A stretch of DNA of 64,000 nucleotides from Methylocystis echinoides. GTDB taxonomy: Bacteria; Pseudomonadota; Alphaproteobacteria; Rhizobiales; Beijerinckiaceae. The translations under genes were made by a program, and so were the position numbers. The stretch lies in assembly GCF_040687965.1 (NCBI RefSeq), contig NZ_CP156084.1, forward strand, positions 2,852,501 to 2,916,500, read 5' to 3'. This document shows positions 44,411 through 52,795 of the stretch, in pieces (the first letter of the stretch is position 1; each line of letters opens with the position of its first letter). A model generated the notes under the pieces. The model had not been told where the DNA came from. It did not search any database and saw only the letters and a list, made by a program, of their open reading frames with translations.

Positions 44411-45229
44411 ATGAATTCGACGCGCGCGCTTTTCGCCGCCATTCTCGCCGCCCCTCTGACCCCCGCCGCTCCAGCTTTCGCCCAAGGCGAACCGCCGCTC
44501 GCGAGCCACCGCGCAATCTACGAACTCACCCTCGACAAGGCCTCCGGCTCGAAGGCGCCGGCGCAGGCGCGTGGCCGCATCGTTTTCGAATTTGCAGCCT
44601 CCTGCGAGGGCTATGTGCAGAATTTCCGGCAGATAACCGAGCTTCAGCCGGCCGAAGGCGCGACCAAGCTGTCCGACATGATCTCCGCGACATTCGAATC
44701 ATTGGATGCGAGCGACATGAGGTTCAAGGTCGAGACCAAGGTCGACAATCGCGTCAGCGAAGCAACCGACGGCAAAGCGCGCCGAGAGAAGGACGGAAAG
44801 ATCCTCATCGATCTCACCAAGCCAAAGCGCGCGCATGTCGATCTCGAGGGGCAGGTTTTCTTCCCCAGCGAACATCTCATTCACATCATCGAGGCGGCGC
44901 GCGCGGGACAGCAACTCCTGGAGGCGCGCGTTTACGACGGCACCGGCCGCGGCGACAAGAGCTTCGATACGTTGACCGTCATCAGCAAGGCCATTGAAAC
45001 GCCAGCTTCGGAAAAGGCGACGGAGTCGCTCAAGGGCCTGAAGCGGTGGCGGGTCGCCGTGTCTTATTTCGAGACCGGCAAGCGCGACGGCCAGCCGATC
45101 TACGTTCTCTCCTTCGATCTCTACGAGAATGGAATCTCCCGCGCGCTGTCGCTCGACTACGGCGATTTTGTTCTCAAGGGCGAGATGAAGGAGCTTGCGC
45201 TGCAGCCCGCGACGGCCTGCAAGAAATAG
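44411..45229 (+). CDS. eipB: EipB/DUF1849 periplasmic envelope protein
   Basis: EipB is a periplasmic beta-spiral protein needed for envelope integrity in Brucella and conserved in alphaproteobacteria. The 272-residue protein has a signal peptide (1-24, ending FAQ) and the family pattern HRAIYELTLDKASG, GRIVFEFAASCEGYVQNFRQ, YDGTGRGDKSFDTLTVI, and SLDYGDFVLKGEM. Cys65 and Cys270 match the two cysteines that form the disulphide in Brucella EipB. Confidence 0.92.
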   Translation: MNSTRALFAAILAAPLTPAAPAFAQGEPPLASHRAIYELTLDKASGSKAPAQARGRIVFEFAASCEGYVQNFRQITELQPAEGATKLSDMISATFESLDASDMRFKVETKVDNRVSEATDGKARREKDGKILIDLTKPKRAHVDLEGQVFFPSEHLIHIIEAARAGQQLLEARVYDGTGRGDKSFDTLTVISKAIETPASEKATESLKGLKRWRVAVSYFETGKRDGQPIYVLSFDLYENGISRALSLDYGDFVLKGEMKELALQPATACKK

Positions 45230-45345
45230 CCTGTTAATGTCGACGCACGGATGTCCGGGCAAAGGGGACAGCCTGCGGCAAACCTCGTGTAGCATGTTTC
45301 CGTGACGATGAGCGCGCCGCGCGCCTGTCGTGAAAGGAAGCTGCG

Positions 45346-46140
45346 ATGACGACGGCCGGCGCCTATCTGTCGGTATCCAGAAATCTCGACCGCTGGCGCG
45401 CCATCGCCGCGAACAAGCCGACGGTTGCGCTGGAGACGAAATATTTCAAGGCCAATATTGGCAGGGCGACGTCGATCGACGCGCTGCTCAAGGACCGCCG
45501 GCTGTTCAATTACGCCATGAAGGCCTTCGGACTCGGCGACCGAACCAACGCCCTCGGCATGATGCGAAAGGTGCTGGAGCAGGGCGTCGACAATTCGAGG
45601 GATCTGGCCCGTACGCTCAGCAACGCCAATATCCTCGCCTTCGCCGAAGCCTTCGACTATGCGGGAGGCAAAGCAGATGTGACGTCTGGCGATTTCGTCA
45701 AGACAATCACGGGGCGCTATGTCGAGCAGGCCTTACAGGCCCAGCAGGGGGAGACAAACCCTGGCGTGGAGCGGGCGCTCTATTTCAAGGCGCGCGCGCC
45801 GCAGCTTTCGAGCGTCTATGGCGTGCTCGCCGACAAGAACCTTCTCGAAGTCGTGCAGACGACGCTCAACATTCCCGCCGCGTCGGCGGCGCAGCCGATC
45901 GACACGCAGGCGCGCCTCCTCAAGGCGAAGCTGAATGTCGAGGACTTCAAGGACCCCAAGAAGCTCGAGAAATTCATTGCGCGCTTCGCGGCGATGTACG
46001 ATCTCAACAATCCTGGCGCCGGAACGGCGGCGTCCGCGAACGCCAACGCCATCCTCTACGGCGCTTCGTTCCTGGACCAGCCGGTCGGCGTGGATGTGTC
46101 CTTGCTCTTGCGGCGTCAGAATGCCGCGCGGGGCTTTTAG
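45346..46140 (+). CDS. DUF1217 domain-containing protein
   Basis: The 264-residue protein matches DUF1217, an alphaproteobacterial helical family usually encoded in flagellar clusters, with segments such as YFKANIGRATSIDALLKDRRLFNYAMKAFGL, FAEAFDYAG and YFKARAPQLSSVYGVLADKNLLEVVQTTLNIP. No signal peptide is seen. No flagellar gene is nearby, so this is an orphan copy, and its role here is unclear. GAAAGGAAGC precedes the start. Confidence 0.85.
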   Translation: MTTAGAYLSVSRNLDRWRAIAANKPTVALETKYFKANIGRATSIDALLKDRRLFNYAMKAFGLGDRTNALGMMRKVLEQGVDNSRDLARTLSNANILAFAEAFDYAGGKADVTSGDFVKTITGRYVEQALQAQQGETNPGVERALYFKARAPQLSSVYGVLADKNLLEVVQTTLNIPAASAAQPIDTQARLLKAKLNVEDFKDPKKLEKFIARFAAMYDLNNPGAGTAASANANAILYGASFLDQPVGVDVSLLLRRQNAARGF

Positions 46141-46147
46141 GGCGCGC

Positions 46148-46399
46148 TCAGCGATCGCCGGAGGCGCCGCCTCCGTTCAAGCCGCCGTAAAAGCCGTTCC
46201 ACCCGCCGCGGGGCTTTTCCTCACGCTCGGGCGCGGGCTCGATCGGCTTCTGGATGAACGCGCCGCCGTGGGTCTTTTTCGCGGTTGCGGCTTTCGCCGC
46301 AGGCTCGCGTCCCGCCGCCGCGATGGGCGCGGCGAGCGCCATCGCGAGAATGGTCAGGAGGGTTACCGGCAGGCGTCCCATGCGCGGCTCAATGGTCAT
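46148..46399 (-). CDS. Small exported protein, unknown
   Basis: The 83-residue frame starts with AGGAAGG seven bases upstream. A signal peptide (about 7-30, LPVTLLTILAMALAAPIAAAG) is followed by a Lys/Ala/Thr stretch, Pro/Glu-rich EPAPEREEKPRGG and a Gly-rich end WNGFYGGLNGGG. There is no recognised domain. It converges on the DUF1217 gene with seven bases between stops and runs downstream of the DUF1614 gene, probably in one transcript with it. Confidence 0.6.
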   Translation of the reverse strand: MTIEPRMGRLPVTLLTILAMALAAPIAAAGREPAAKAATAKKTHGGAFIQKPIEPAPEREEKPRGGWNGFYGGLNGGGASGDR

Positions 46400-46449
46400 T
46401 CGCCCTTCCTGCCATTGCTGAGCGCGATGCGCAAGCGGCGCTGCGCGCT

Positions 46450-47187
46450 TCAGCCCGCGCTGACGCTTTCATGGCGCCTTCCGAGCAGACCGCCGATCAG
46501 GCTTGCAAGCAGTACGGAGAGAACGCCGGTCATGAAAATGCCGTCGAAGGTTCCTGCGCCGCCGATCGACAGCACGGGCGCGCCGAGGCGCGTGAGCTTG
46601 TCGAAATTCATCAGATCAGCGCCGATCAGGACGCCGAGGCTTCCGCCGGCATAGGCCAGCGGCGCCGCATGTCGCCAGGATATCAGCAAGGCGACGAGGG
46701 TCGCAGCCAGCGGTCCGACGAAGATCGGCAGGGCAATGCCGATGCCGCGCACGGGCTCCGCATAGGCGTAGCAAACCGCCGCAACGCAGGCGGCGGCGAT
46801 GAGGCCGCGCCCCCATAGCTTGTTTTTCGACAGAAGATAGATGGACAGCACCGTCGGGATGACCGCGCCGCCGACATTCACCGCGAGGATGACTTCCGGC
46901 GCAGCCGAAATTCTCGGCGCGACATAAGGAACGCCGAAGTAATAGATGATCTCTTCTTGCCGCAGATATCTTTCGCTGCCGAGCGTCCCGAGCGGGATAT
47001 TGATGTAGCTGCCGATCAGCGAGGCGAGGAGGAGGTAAACTGCGGTCCCGGGGCTGACGCCAAGTTGCACATAGACGTACTGCAGAATGCGCAACTGGAT
47101 CAGGACTGCGAGAACCGCGACAATGCCGACGAGCAGCATGAAGAAGGGCGGCGCGACAGGCAGATATTGGGTATCGCCGAAATGCAT
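46450..47187 (-). CDS. DUF1614 domain membrane protein
   Basis: The 245-residue protein has about seven membrane helices, a loop GSYINIPLGTLGSERYLRQEEIIYYFGVPY between early helices, and GGAVIPTVLSIYL and SIGGAGTFDGIFMTGVLSVLLASLIGG further on. This is the DUF1614 pattern, seen in bacteria and archaea with unknown function. The repeated Gly-Gly-Ala/Gly motifs suggest a transport-like fold. CCAGGGGAAGAGCCC precedes the start at 47187. Confidence 0.88.
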   Translation of the reverse strand: MHFGDTQYLPVAPPFFMLLVGIVAVLAVLIQLRILQYVYVQLGVSPGTAVYLLLASLIGSYINIPLGTLGSERYLRQEEIIYYFGVPYVAPRISAAPEVILAVNVGGAVIPTVLSIYLLSKNKLWGRGLIAAACVAAVCYAYAEPVRGIGIALPIFVGPLAATLVALLISWRHAAPLAYAGGSLGVLIGADLMNFDKLTRLGAPVLSIGGAGTFDGIFMTGVLSVLLASLIGGLLGRRHESVSAG

Positions 47188-47521
47188 GGGCTCTTCCCCT
47201 GGCGTTCTGTCGGGAAATGGGGCGGCGAGGGGCGATCGTCCACAATTGCCCAGCAGCCGCAGGCTTCGCAAAGCTCGAGCCGATCGCGGCGCGTCAAAAG
47301 AACGTCAAAAAAGTTTCACCACGGGGGAACAGGTCTTTGATCTGGCAGTTTTATTGGTGCGGTTCGAGGAAAGCGTTAATTCGCGATCCGCTGACAACCG
47401 CAAACGGCCCGTCCCCTCCAAAAGAGGGGCGGGCCGTTAACATGTACGCGTTCCGGCCGCAGCCCTATATTCAGTCGAGCAGCCAGGAAGGCTGGCGTTT
47501 TCCAATAAGCGAAAGACACTG
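47188..47521. other. Divergent promoter region with a strong hairpin
   Basis: This 334-base region separates the DUF1614 gene (minus) and the S10 peptidase gene (plus). It contains a stem AACGGCCCGTCCCCTC (47403-47418) paired with GAGGGGCGGGCCGTT (47424-47438, one bulge). No T-run follows, so it is not a standard terminator. The first 130 bases downstream of 47250 are A-rich and may hold promoters. Confidence 0.5.
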
Positions 47522-49018
47522 ATGAACTCTTTGCATACGGCGCTCGCTGCGCTGATCCTGTCGATGAGCGCCTTCGCGCACCCCGGCGTCGCTGAAGAGA
47601 CCCCGCCCAATCGTAAAGGCCCCGACGAACAAGCGCGCGGCCTTCCCGTGGAGAGCGTCACCAACCACGTCGTCACCTTGCAGGGCGAGAAAATCAGCTT
47701 CACCGCCCGCGCTGGCTCCGTGCGTCTGCGTGACGCCCAAACCGAGGCGCCGCAGGCGGAGGTCGCTTGTATTTCGTATGAACGCGCCGGCGTCGATCAG
47801 ACGACGCGGCCGATATTGTTCGTGTTCAATGGCGGCCCGGGGGCGGCCTCCGCTTGGCTCGCGCTCGGGGCCTTGTCGCCTTGGCGGCTGCGCTTTTCGC
47901 CCGAGACAGTCTCTCCTTCGACGCCGCCGGCGCTCGTGGAGAACGCGGAAAGCTGGATACCCTTCGCCGATCTCGTGTTTATCGATCCGCCGGGAACGGG
48001 CTTCAGCAAAATCCTCTCTGATAGCGATGAGGTGAAAAAGCGCTTCTATTCCGCTCAGGGCGACGCCGACGCGCTCGCCGTCGTCATCCGCAAATGGCTG
48101 ACCGCACACGGGCGCCTCGCCTCGCCGAAATTCCTCGTGGGCGAGAGTTACGGCGGCTTTCGTGGCGTGAAGCTTGCGAATTCGCTGAGAGAGCATGAAA
48201 ACATCGGCGTCGAGGGGCTCTTTCTGGTCTCGCCGGCGCTCGACTTCAGCTGGCTGCTCGCTGGCGGCAACCCGCTCGCGCGGGCCGCGTTGCTGCCGTC
48301 TTTCGCAGCGGTCGCCCGTCACGCGAAAGACCGCGCGGATGTCACGGACGCAGAGGCTTACGCCGCCGGAGAGTATGTGACCGATCTGCTCAAGGGCGCG
48401 AGAGATGCGCCCGCGCTAGCGCGCATGAGCGCCGCCGTTGCGCGGTTCACGGGGCTCGACCGGGAGTTCGTGTCGCGCCTCGGCGCTCGCATCGACGCAA
48501 GGAGTTTCTCTCGTGAACGCGCGCGGGACGCGGGCCGTGTCCTCAGCGTCTATGACGCCGAGATCTCGGGTTACGATCCGCAGCCCTTCGCCCCGGATAG
48601 CGACTGGGCCGATCCTTTGCTCGAGTCCTGGCGCGCGCCGCTCGGCGCCGCGATGACGCGCTTGACGATCGAGAAGCTCGGCTGGCCCATTGGCGAAGCG
48701 CGCTATTCTGTCTTGAGCAGCCAGATTTCGCATCAATGGCGCTATGGCGACGAAGGACGCGCCAACGCCGAAGTAATCTCTGGTTTGCGCGAGGCGCTCG
48801 CGCTGGATCCAAAAGCGAAGCTGCTCGTCGTGCACGGCCTCTACGATCTCACGACCCCCTATTTTGCAACCAAGCTCATGCTCGATCAGTTGCCGGATTT
48901 CGGCGATGCTTCGCGGGCGCGGCTGATCGTGCTCAAGGGCGGCCATATGCCCTATCTCTACGAGGAGTCCCGTAAAGCCATGCGCGACGCCGCAAAGGCG
49001 TGGCTGGAGACGCGCTGA
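47522..49018 (+). CDS. S10 family serine carboxypeptidase
   Basis: The 498-residue alpha/beta hydrolase belongs to peptidase family S10. The oxyanion region FNGGPGAASAWLALGALSPWR and IDPPGTGFSK, the serine in VGESYGGFRG, the aspartate in VHGLYDLTTPYF and the histidine in LKGGHMPYLYEES form the catalytic set. A signal peptide (1-24, ending VAE) suggests periplasmic location, where it would trim peptides. Bacterial members are common but little studied. Confidence 0.93.
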   Translation: MNSLHTALAALILSMSAFAHPGVAEETPPNRKGPDEQARGLPVESVTNHVVTLQGEKISFTARAGSVRLRDAQTEAPQAEVACISYERAGVDQTTRPILFVFNGGPGAASAWLALGALSPWRLRFSPETVSPSTPPALVENAESWIPFADLVFIDPPGTGFSKILSDSDEVKKRFYSAQGDADALAVVIRKWLTAHGRLASPKFLVGESYGGFRGVKLANSLREHENIGVEGLFLVSPALDFSWLLAGGNPLARAALLPSFAAVARHAKDRADVTDAEAYAAGEYVTDLLKGARDAPALARMSAAVARFTGLDREFVSRLGARIDARSFSRERARDAGRVLSVYDAEISGYDPQPFAPDSDWADPLLESWRAPLGAAMTRLTIEKLGWPIGEARYSVLSSQISHQWRYGDEGRANAEVISGLREALALDPKAKLLVVHGLYDLTTPYFATKLMLDQLPDFGDASRARLIVLKGGHMPYLYEESRKAMRDAAKAWLETR

Positions 49019-49140
49019 GCGGATCCCGCGCATGTCATGTTGCAGCGCGGCAGGTTCTTTGAGTAGATTGCAAGGGAGCCGCTCGCGCGGCTGACTTTTG
49101 GATCGACGCGATCTCGCGCTCGAGGACTGGAGCCGGAAGC

Positions 49141-49344
49141 ATGGGTGCCAAGCAGAAATCCCTCTTGCAACATGAGCAGGCGCGATTCGAGGACGCGCGT
49201 CGCCAGATGGGGCTCGCGGCGATGGATTTCAGCATCCCCGACGAGCAGTTTCTCGAGCTTCGTTCGCAGGTGCGGCGCCTGCAGAACGACGTGAAGAAGC
49301 TCGAGCGCAAATCGAAGAGCCTTTTCGGTCTGTTCAGTTTTTAA
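49141..49344 (+). CDS. Small coiled-coil protein, unknown
   Basis: The 67-residue protein is helical and charged: KSLLQHEQARFEDARRQMGLAAMDF, then EQFLELRSQVRRLQNDVKKLERKSK with heptad-spaced hydrophobics, and a hydrophobic end LFGLFSF. GGAGCCGGAAGC precedes the ATG. No family is recognised. Confidence 0.65.
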   Translation: MGAKQKSLLQHEQARFEDARRQMGLAAMDFSIPDEQFLELRSQVRRLQNDVKKLERKSKSLFGLFSF

Positions 49345-49566
49345 GAAACCCTATTCCTTTTCTTAGCGCCTCGCGCGGGAGCTCTTTCAGCTCCGCGCGG
49401 GCTAAATCTTTGAGAATGCGCTGAACGGGATTGACGGCGAGGCGATCAGGAGGCACGCAAAGCAACATCTGTCCCGCTTGATCGTTGTGCGAAGACCCGC
49501 GATTGCCGAGCGCGCGTGAATCGGCGGGGATGGTTGCGGCGGCGAAGTTTTCTTGCAGGAGAAACA
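49345..49566. other. Short intergenic region with a hairpin
   Basis: A stem CGCGCGGGAGCT / AGCTCCGCGCG with a CTTTC loop (about 49371-49397) lies just after the small coiled-coil gene and may stop its transcript, although no T-run follows. A minus-strand frame here (49334-49585) overlaps the next gene's start and is judged unlikely. Confidence 0.4.
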
Positions 49567-50022
49567 ATGTCCCAGGCGCAGGCAAAGTTTCCTCAAACCG
49601 TCATGTCGGGAAATTATGCGCAGTTCAAACACGAGTTCCTGGAGCTTTTGTTCGGCGTCCTCGTCGATGAGCGGCCCATATTCGGAAACGACTTGGATTC
49701 CCTTTTGGTCTACACGGCCATATCCCGCCATTATTTGCGGGACGAGCGATTCGGCCTGTCGCCCGACGAGGACGATGTCGATCAGCGTGGCGGCCTGACA
49801 GCTTCGAAAGTCGCCGAATCCACCCGCCTGCCGCGTGAAACAGTTCGACGGAAACTTCACCAGCTCGGGAGCAGGGGCCTGCTGGAGAAAGGCCCGCGCG
49901 ACGAATGGCGGGTGGCCGTGAGAGACGGACAGCCCGTCATCCGGACCCAATATTCCCACGAGTGGCAACGTGAAATGAAACGAATTGTGAAGTTCGTGAG
50001 AGCGTTGAAAGATCACGTTTAA
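49567..50022 (+). CDS. Winged-helix transcriptional regulator
   Basis: The 151-residue protein starts with CAGGAGAAACA before ATG. Residues about 75-120 form a winged helix: LTASKVAESTRLPRETVRRKLHQLGSRGLLEKGPRDEW, similar to the DNA-binding part of MarR/IclR-like regulators with recognition helix PRETVRRKLHQL. The N-terminal part (LELLFGVLVDERPIFGNDLDSLLVYTAISRHYL) is helical and may dimerise. No ligand domain is evident. Neighbours give no target. Confidence 0.8.
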   Translation: MSQAQAKFPQTVMSGNYAQFKHEFLELLFGVLVDERPIFGNDLDSLLVYTAISRHYLRDERFGLSPDEDDVDQRGGLTASKVAESTRLPRETVRRKLHQLGSRGLLEKGPRDEWRVAVRDGQPVIRTQYSHEWQREMKRIVKFVRALKDHV

Positions 50023-50411
50023 GCCAATCGCTGTCGAGCTCCCGTTAATCTCTTCTCCGCGGTCGCGCGCGAAAAGCCCATTGCCCTCCTCGCCCGTGAC
50101 GGCAGAGCCGTAGCGCGGCTGAATTTTCGCGCCCCGCAATGGTCAAGCTTGACTTGCTTATCCCGGTGCGCATTGTGGAAACTACGTAGTCGTTGCGTGA
50201 ACGTCTCGGATCGCGGGATCAGTTGAAACTGCGCCCGCCAACCCGACGCGCCTCGGAAGCTTGCCTATTTTTGTGCCGGAAGGCTGGAAAAGTCGTGGCG
50301 GGCAACCAAAACGTAAAAGAGGCCGTTTGCGCGTAGATGCTTTTTCAACCACCCTCGTGCTGTCCGGCCGCCACGGCGCGGATGCGCGCGGCGCCTGTCG
50401 CGGGGTCACCC
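50023..50411. other. 389-base intergenic region
   Basis: Between the winged-helix gene and the small membrane protein. It contains the ten-base palindrome ACTACGTAGT near 50182-50191 and a TTGACTTGC stretch near 50150 that could be a -35 element. No coding frame or RNA gene is supported on either strand. Confidence 0.35.
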
Positions 50412-50636
50412 ATGACTTTGTCCCTGATCCACCAATTCTTCGCCGCCGCGGGCATCGTCGCCCTCGGCATGTGCGCCTTGCTCTTTGGCGTTTGTTCGCA
50501 ACTCTCGAGCCTTCTCCTCGCCTTCTCGACCTATAGGGTTGCAAGGGATGGCGACTGGGAGGCGACAAGGATCGGCTTGGTCCTCACTGGCGCCTGCATC
50601 GTCCTTACAGCGCGCCTGACCTCGATTTTCTTTTAG
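50412..50636 (+). CDS. Small membrane protein, two helices
   Basis: The 74-residue frame encodes two hydrophobic helices: FAAAGIVALGMCALLFGVCSQLSSLLLAF and IGLVLTGACIVLTARLTSIFF, separated by the polar loop STYRVARDGDWEATR. Composition is typical of a real membrane protein. The ribosome site is weak (GGGTCACCC), and a start 25 codons upstream is open. No family is recognised. Confidence 0.5.
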   Translation: MTLSLIHQFFAAAGIVALGMCALLFGVCSQLSSLLLAFSTYRVARDGDWEATRIGLVLTGACIVLTARLTSIFF

Positions 50637-50677
50637 GTTCAAGTGCGAAAAAGAAGAGCGAGGCGTTGGCCTCGCTC
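50637..50677 (-). terminator. Hairpin with T-run on the minus strand
   Basis: GAGCGAGGC (50656-50664) pairs perfectly with GCCTCGCTC (50669-50677). Read on the minus strand it is followed by TTCTTTTTCG, so it is probably a terminator for leftward transcription from the gene ending at 50862. Confidence 0.6.
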
Positions 50678-50861
50678 CAGTAGGCGCTCAGGATCGGGCT
50701 CTATGAATGAAGCCGCGCCGTCACGCGCGTGCACAAGATGAAAATCCGTCCTTAAACGCGTTCATCGTGCCCGAATTGTTTTTTCGTAGCCAGTGATATC
50801 CTTAGCTTCGCCGCCGCTTTCCTCGAAGAGCGTTAACGCAGTCGCTGCGCGTGCGACGATT

Positions 50862-51116
50862 TCACCGAGGCTTATACCAGGGCACGAAAAAGCCGAAGAT
50901 GCCGGACAGCACGGCAAAGACGATGACTGTCGCGATTATGATCGGAATTTCCGTCGTTCCCCACATGGCGAGGATCGCGCCGAGGACGGCGCCGGCGACG
51001 CCGCAGATGATGACGCTCGGCGTCAAGGCCATGTCGAACTCGACCATGCCCCCATATTTATCAACCTCTTTGCCTGAAGTGCGGGCGTCCGGCTTTTTCG
51101 AGTCGTCGTGAGTCAT
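50862..51116 (-). CDS. Small inner-membrane protein, two helices
   Basis: The 84-residue protein begins with a polar, charged stretch (MTHDDSKKPDARTSGKEVDKYGG), then two helices, SVIICGVAGAVLGAILAMWG and IPIIIATVIVFAVLSGIFGFF, ending VPWYKPR. AGAGGGGGTCGAC precedes the ATG. The hairpin arrangement and length are those of small stress-related membrane proteins, but no family is recognised. Confidence 0.7.
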   Translation of the reverse strand: MTHDDSKKPDARTSGKEVDKYGGMVEFDMALTPSVIICGVAGAVLGAILAMWGTTEIPIIIATVIVFAVLSGIFGFFVPWYKPR

Positions 51117-51206
51117 GTCGACCCCCTCTTATCTACGCCGCAGCGCCACTATTTAGCGCGCCGACCGGCGCAGGCGAGTGGGCGCCCGTCGCATGAGAGG
51201 GAGACG

Positions 51207-51237
51207 AAAAAAGGGAGCGCATGAACGCGCCCCCTTT
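51207..51237 (-). terminator. Intrinsic terminator of the small exported peptide gene
   Basis: Read on the minus strand, AAAGGGGGCGC and GCGCTCCCTTT pair around a short loop and are followed by TTT, giving a run of Ts. It lies 30 bases after the stop of the Cys-Tyr-Cys peptide gene. Confidence 0.75.
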
Positions 51238-51266
51238 CCGGTTTTCCGCCCCCGCAGAAAGTCAAA

Positions 51267-51398
51267 TCACGGGTCCATGCAGTAGCAGGCGCCGCCGTCG
51301 AAGTTGTTGAAGCCTTCGGGAGCCGCAGAAGCTGCGCTGGCGAAGCCGATGCTCAGGGCGATCGCAATGGCGGCGATGATGGCGGCGGATTTCCTCAT
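51267..51398 (-). CDS. Exported 43-residue peptide ending in a Cys-Tyr-Cys motif
   Basis: ATG at 51398 is preceded by GAGGGAGCTGAAC. The frame reads MRKSAAIIAAIAIALSIGFA, then SAASAAPEGFNNFDGGACYC and MDP before TGA. The first 26 residues are a textbook signal peptide with an Ala-x-Ala cleavage site. The mature part would be about 18 residues, with Cys-Tyr-Cys near its end. It has its own terminator, supporting a real gene. The cysteine pair could bind metal or form a disulphide with a partner; no known family is recognised. Confidence 0.65.
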   Translation of the reverse strand: MRKSAAIIAAIAIALSIGFASAASAAPEGFNNFDGGACYCMDP

Positions 51399-51548
51399 GT
51401 TCAGCTCCCTCGGTTCGTGTTCCGTTTCGATGGTCAGACGTTAGACCATGCGCCTCGGGTCGTAGGTGCGATGGCGCACATGATCGGCGAAGCGCTTGCA
51501 GGATTGCGCGTCACGCAGTTTTGGCGACGTTCGCGCGGCCGATCCGGT

Positions 51549-51815
51549 TCACCAGCCGTAATAGCCGCCGCGATATCCGTAAGCCGGGCCGTAGCCATAG
51601 GCCGGATAGCGATAGCCGTAGTAATGCGGCTGGCTCGCCGCCGCGCCGATCATCGCGCCCATCGCCATGCCAGCGATGGCGGCGCCAGCCACGGCGCCCG
51701 CATTCGGACCGGAGCGGTAGTAGTAGCCGCCCGCTGACACCGGGGTCGCCGCAATCGTGCTGGCCAGCGCCAGAGCCACAATCGAGCCTGTGAAGATCTT
51801 GCCGAAGTTGGTCAT
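51549..51815 (-). CDS. Exported Gly/Tyr-rich protein
   Basis: The 88-residue protein has a signal peptide (about 1-28, ending VSA), a hydrophobic Gly/Ala zipper-like segment (AVAGAAIAGMAMGAMIGAAAS) and a C-terminus of repeating Tyr-Gly-Pro (YGYRYPAYGYGPAYGYRGGYYGW). Such proteins occur widely in Hyphomicrobiales as surface-associated or outer-membrane-linked small proteins of unknown role. The start at 51815 follows CATGGAGGGAGCA. Confidence 0.75.
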   Translation of the reverse strand: MTNFGKIFTGSIVALALASTIAATPVSAGGYYYRSGPNAGAVAGAAIAGMAMGAMIGAAASQPHYYGYRYPAYGYGPAYGYRGGYYGW

Positions 51816-51977
51816 TGCTCCCTCCATGGAACGCTGTTTCCTTGTCGATGAGAGGAAGCTACAGGGGAGCGAGCGCCCTGAATGTGCGGTCGGGCACACG
51901 AAAGACGCGACGCCGCGTCTTGCTTATTCGGCGGCGATGGAACAAGGCAGTGCGGAGACGGCGCGCAAGGAGCCCGA

Positions 51978-52199
51978 ATGAATCAAGAATTGATCGACGA
52001 GGCCTTCCGCGCCGCGACGCGAATGGCGACGGATCGCAACATGAACGTTTCTGACGACGCGCTCATGCGCGCCGTGCGCGCCGTCGCCGGGGAAGGGGAC
52101 GCTCAAGGCGAGCCCGAGGAAATCGCGGAGGACGCCCTGGAGCTATTGGGCAAAGGCATTGGGCCGACTGCGCCCCGGCGGGGACGCAGGCCCTTTTAA
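51978..52199 (+). CDS. Small acidic-helical protein, unknown
   Basis: The 73-residue protein reads MNQELIDEAFRAATRMATDR, then SDDALMRAVRAVAGEGD and EEIAEDALELLGKG with a basic Arg-rich end. It has helical character, no signal peptide and no recognised family. AAGGAGCCCGA is the ribosome site. Confidence 0.6.
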   Translation: MNQELIDEAFRAATRMATDRNMNVSDDALMRAVRAVAGEGDAQGEPEEIAEDALELLGKGIGPTAPRRGRRPF

Positions 52200-52219
52200 C
52201 TCTCCCCAGATTCGCCCGC

Positions 52220-52468
52220 TCAATCGCCGTGGGGGGCGCCCGCGCCAGCGGCGCCCTCGAGAACAATGTTGCCTGACGGATCTTGCGGATACGCGAAGGG
52301 CAGGGCCGACGCCCACCGGGGCAAAACAACATAGCCGCGAGCGTAGTAGGGGGGAGGCGCGCACGCGAGTGGCGGCTGACCGTAAGAGCAACGGTAACCA
52401 TGCGCGAGAGAAGGCTGAGCCCCGCAAAGCAAGGCGAACGAGCACGCAAAAAGGAGAGTCCTGGACAC
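52220..52468 (-). CDS. Small exported protein with cysteines, unknown
   Basis: A GTG at 52468 has GGAGG five bases upstream and opens an 82-residue frame. A hydrophobic signal (TLLFACSFALLCGAQPSLA) is followed by HGYRCSYGQPPLACAPPPYYARGYVVLP and a Gly/Ala-rich end. Two cysteines lie in the mature part. It converges with the preceding plus-strand gene. The composition resembles other short Tyr/Pro-rich envelope proteins of this region. Confidence 0.55.
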   Translation of the reverse strand: MSRTLLFACSFALLCGAQPSLAHGYRCSYGQPPLACAPPPYYARGYVVLPRWASALPFAYPQDPSGNIVLEGAAGAGAPHGD

Positions 52469-52795
52469 GCCATCCTCCCGGCAAGACGCGGTGTGAGAGC
52501 ACACCGACCGGATGGTTATATGGCCGTCACAAAACCTTTGTAGAGGCGCTGACCTGATTTTGGAGCAAAGCGTTGCGCAGCTACAGAAAGGACTTTCAAC
52601 CGTCCGCGTGGCCGCACAAATTAGTGGCTGATTTCAAGGGCAAGGCGAAGCGCCGTCTAAGCTTTTCTCCCCGTTTGAGTGAGAGGAAGCGGCCCGCAGG
52701 CGATCCCCCTCGATCGACTTTCAAAAAATCCGAATAGAGCCTTTACATCGAACGCGTGCATTGTCCCGGCCGACATCCAATTGGAGATCGCGCTC
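52469..52795. other. Region upstream of the kdp operon
   Basis: This 327-base stretch should carry the KdpE-controlled promoter. It has a perfect seven-base hairpin CGGTGTG-AGAG-CACACCG (52489-52506) and an A+T-richer part near 52720-52750 with TTTACATCG, but I cannot recognise a KdpE box or clear -35/-10 pair. Confidence 0.4.

Noticed and set aside
49334-49585. 83-residue minus-strand frame
   Set aside because: It has no ribosome site and overlaps the start of the better-supported winged-helix gene and the end of the coiled-coil gene.
51267-51398. Methanobactin precursor
   Set aside because: Methanobactin precursors have no signal peptide and are followed by mbnB/mbnC; neither applies here.
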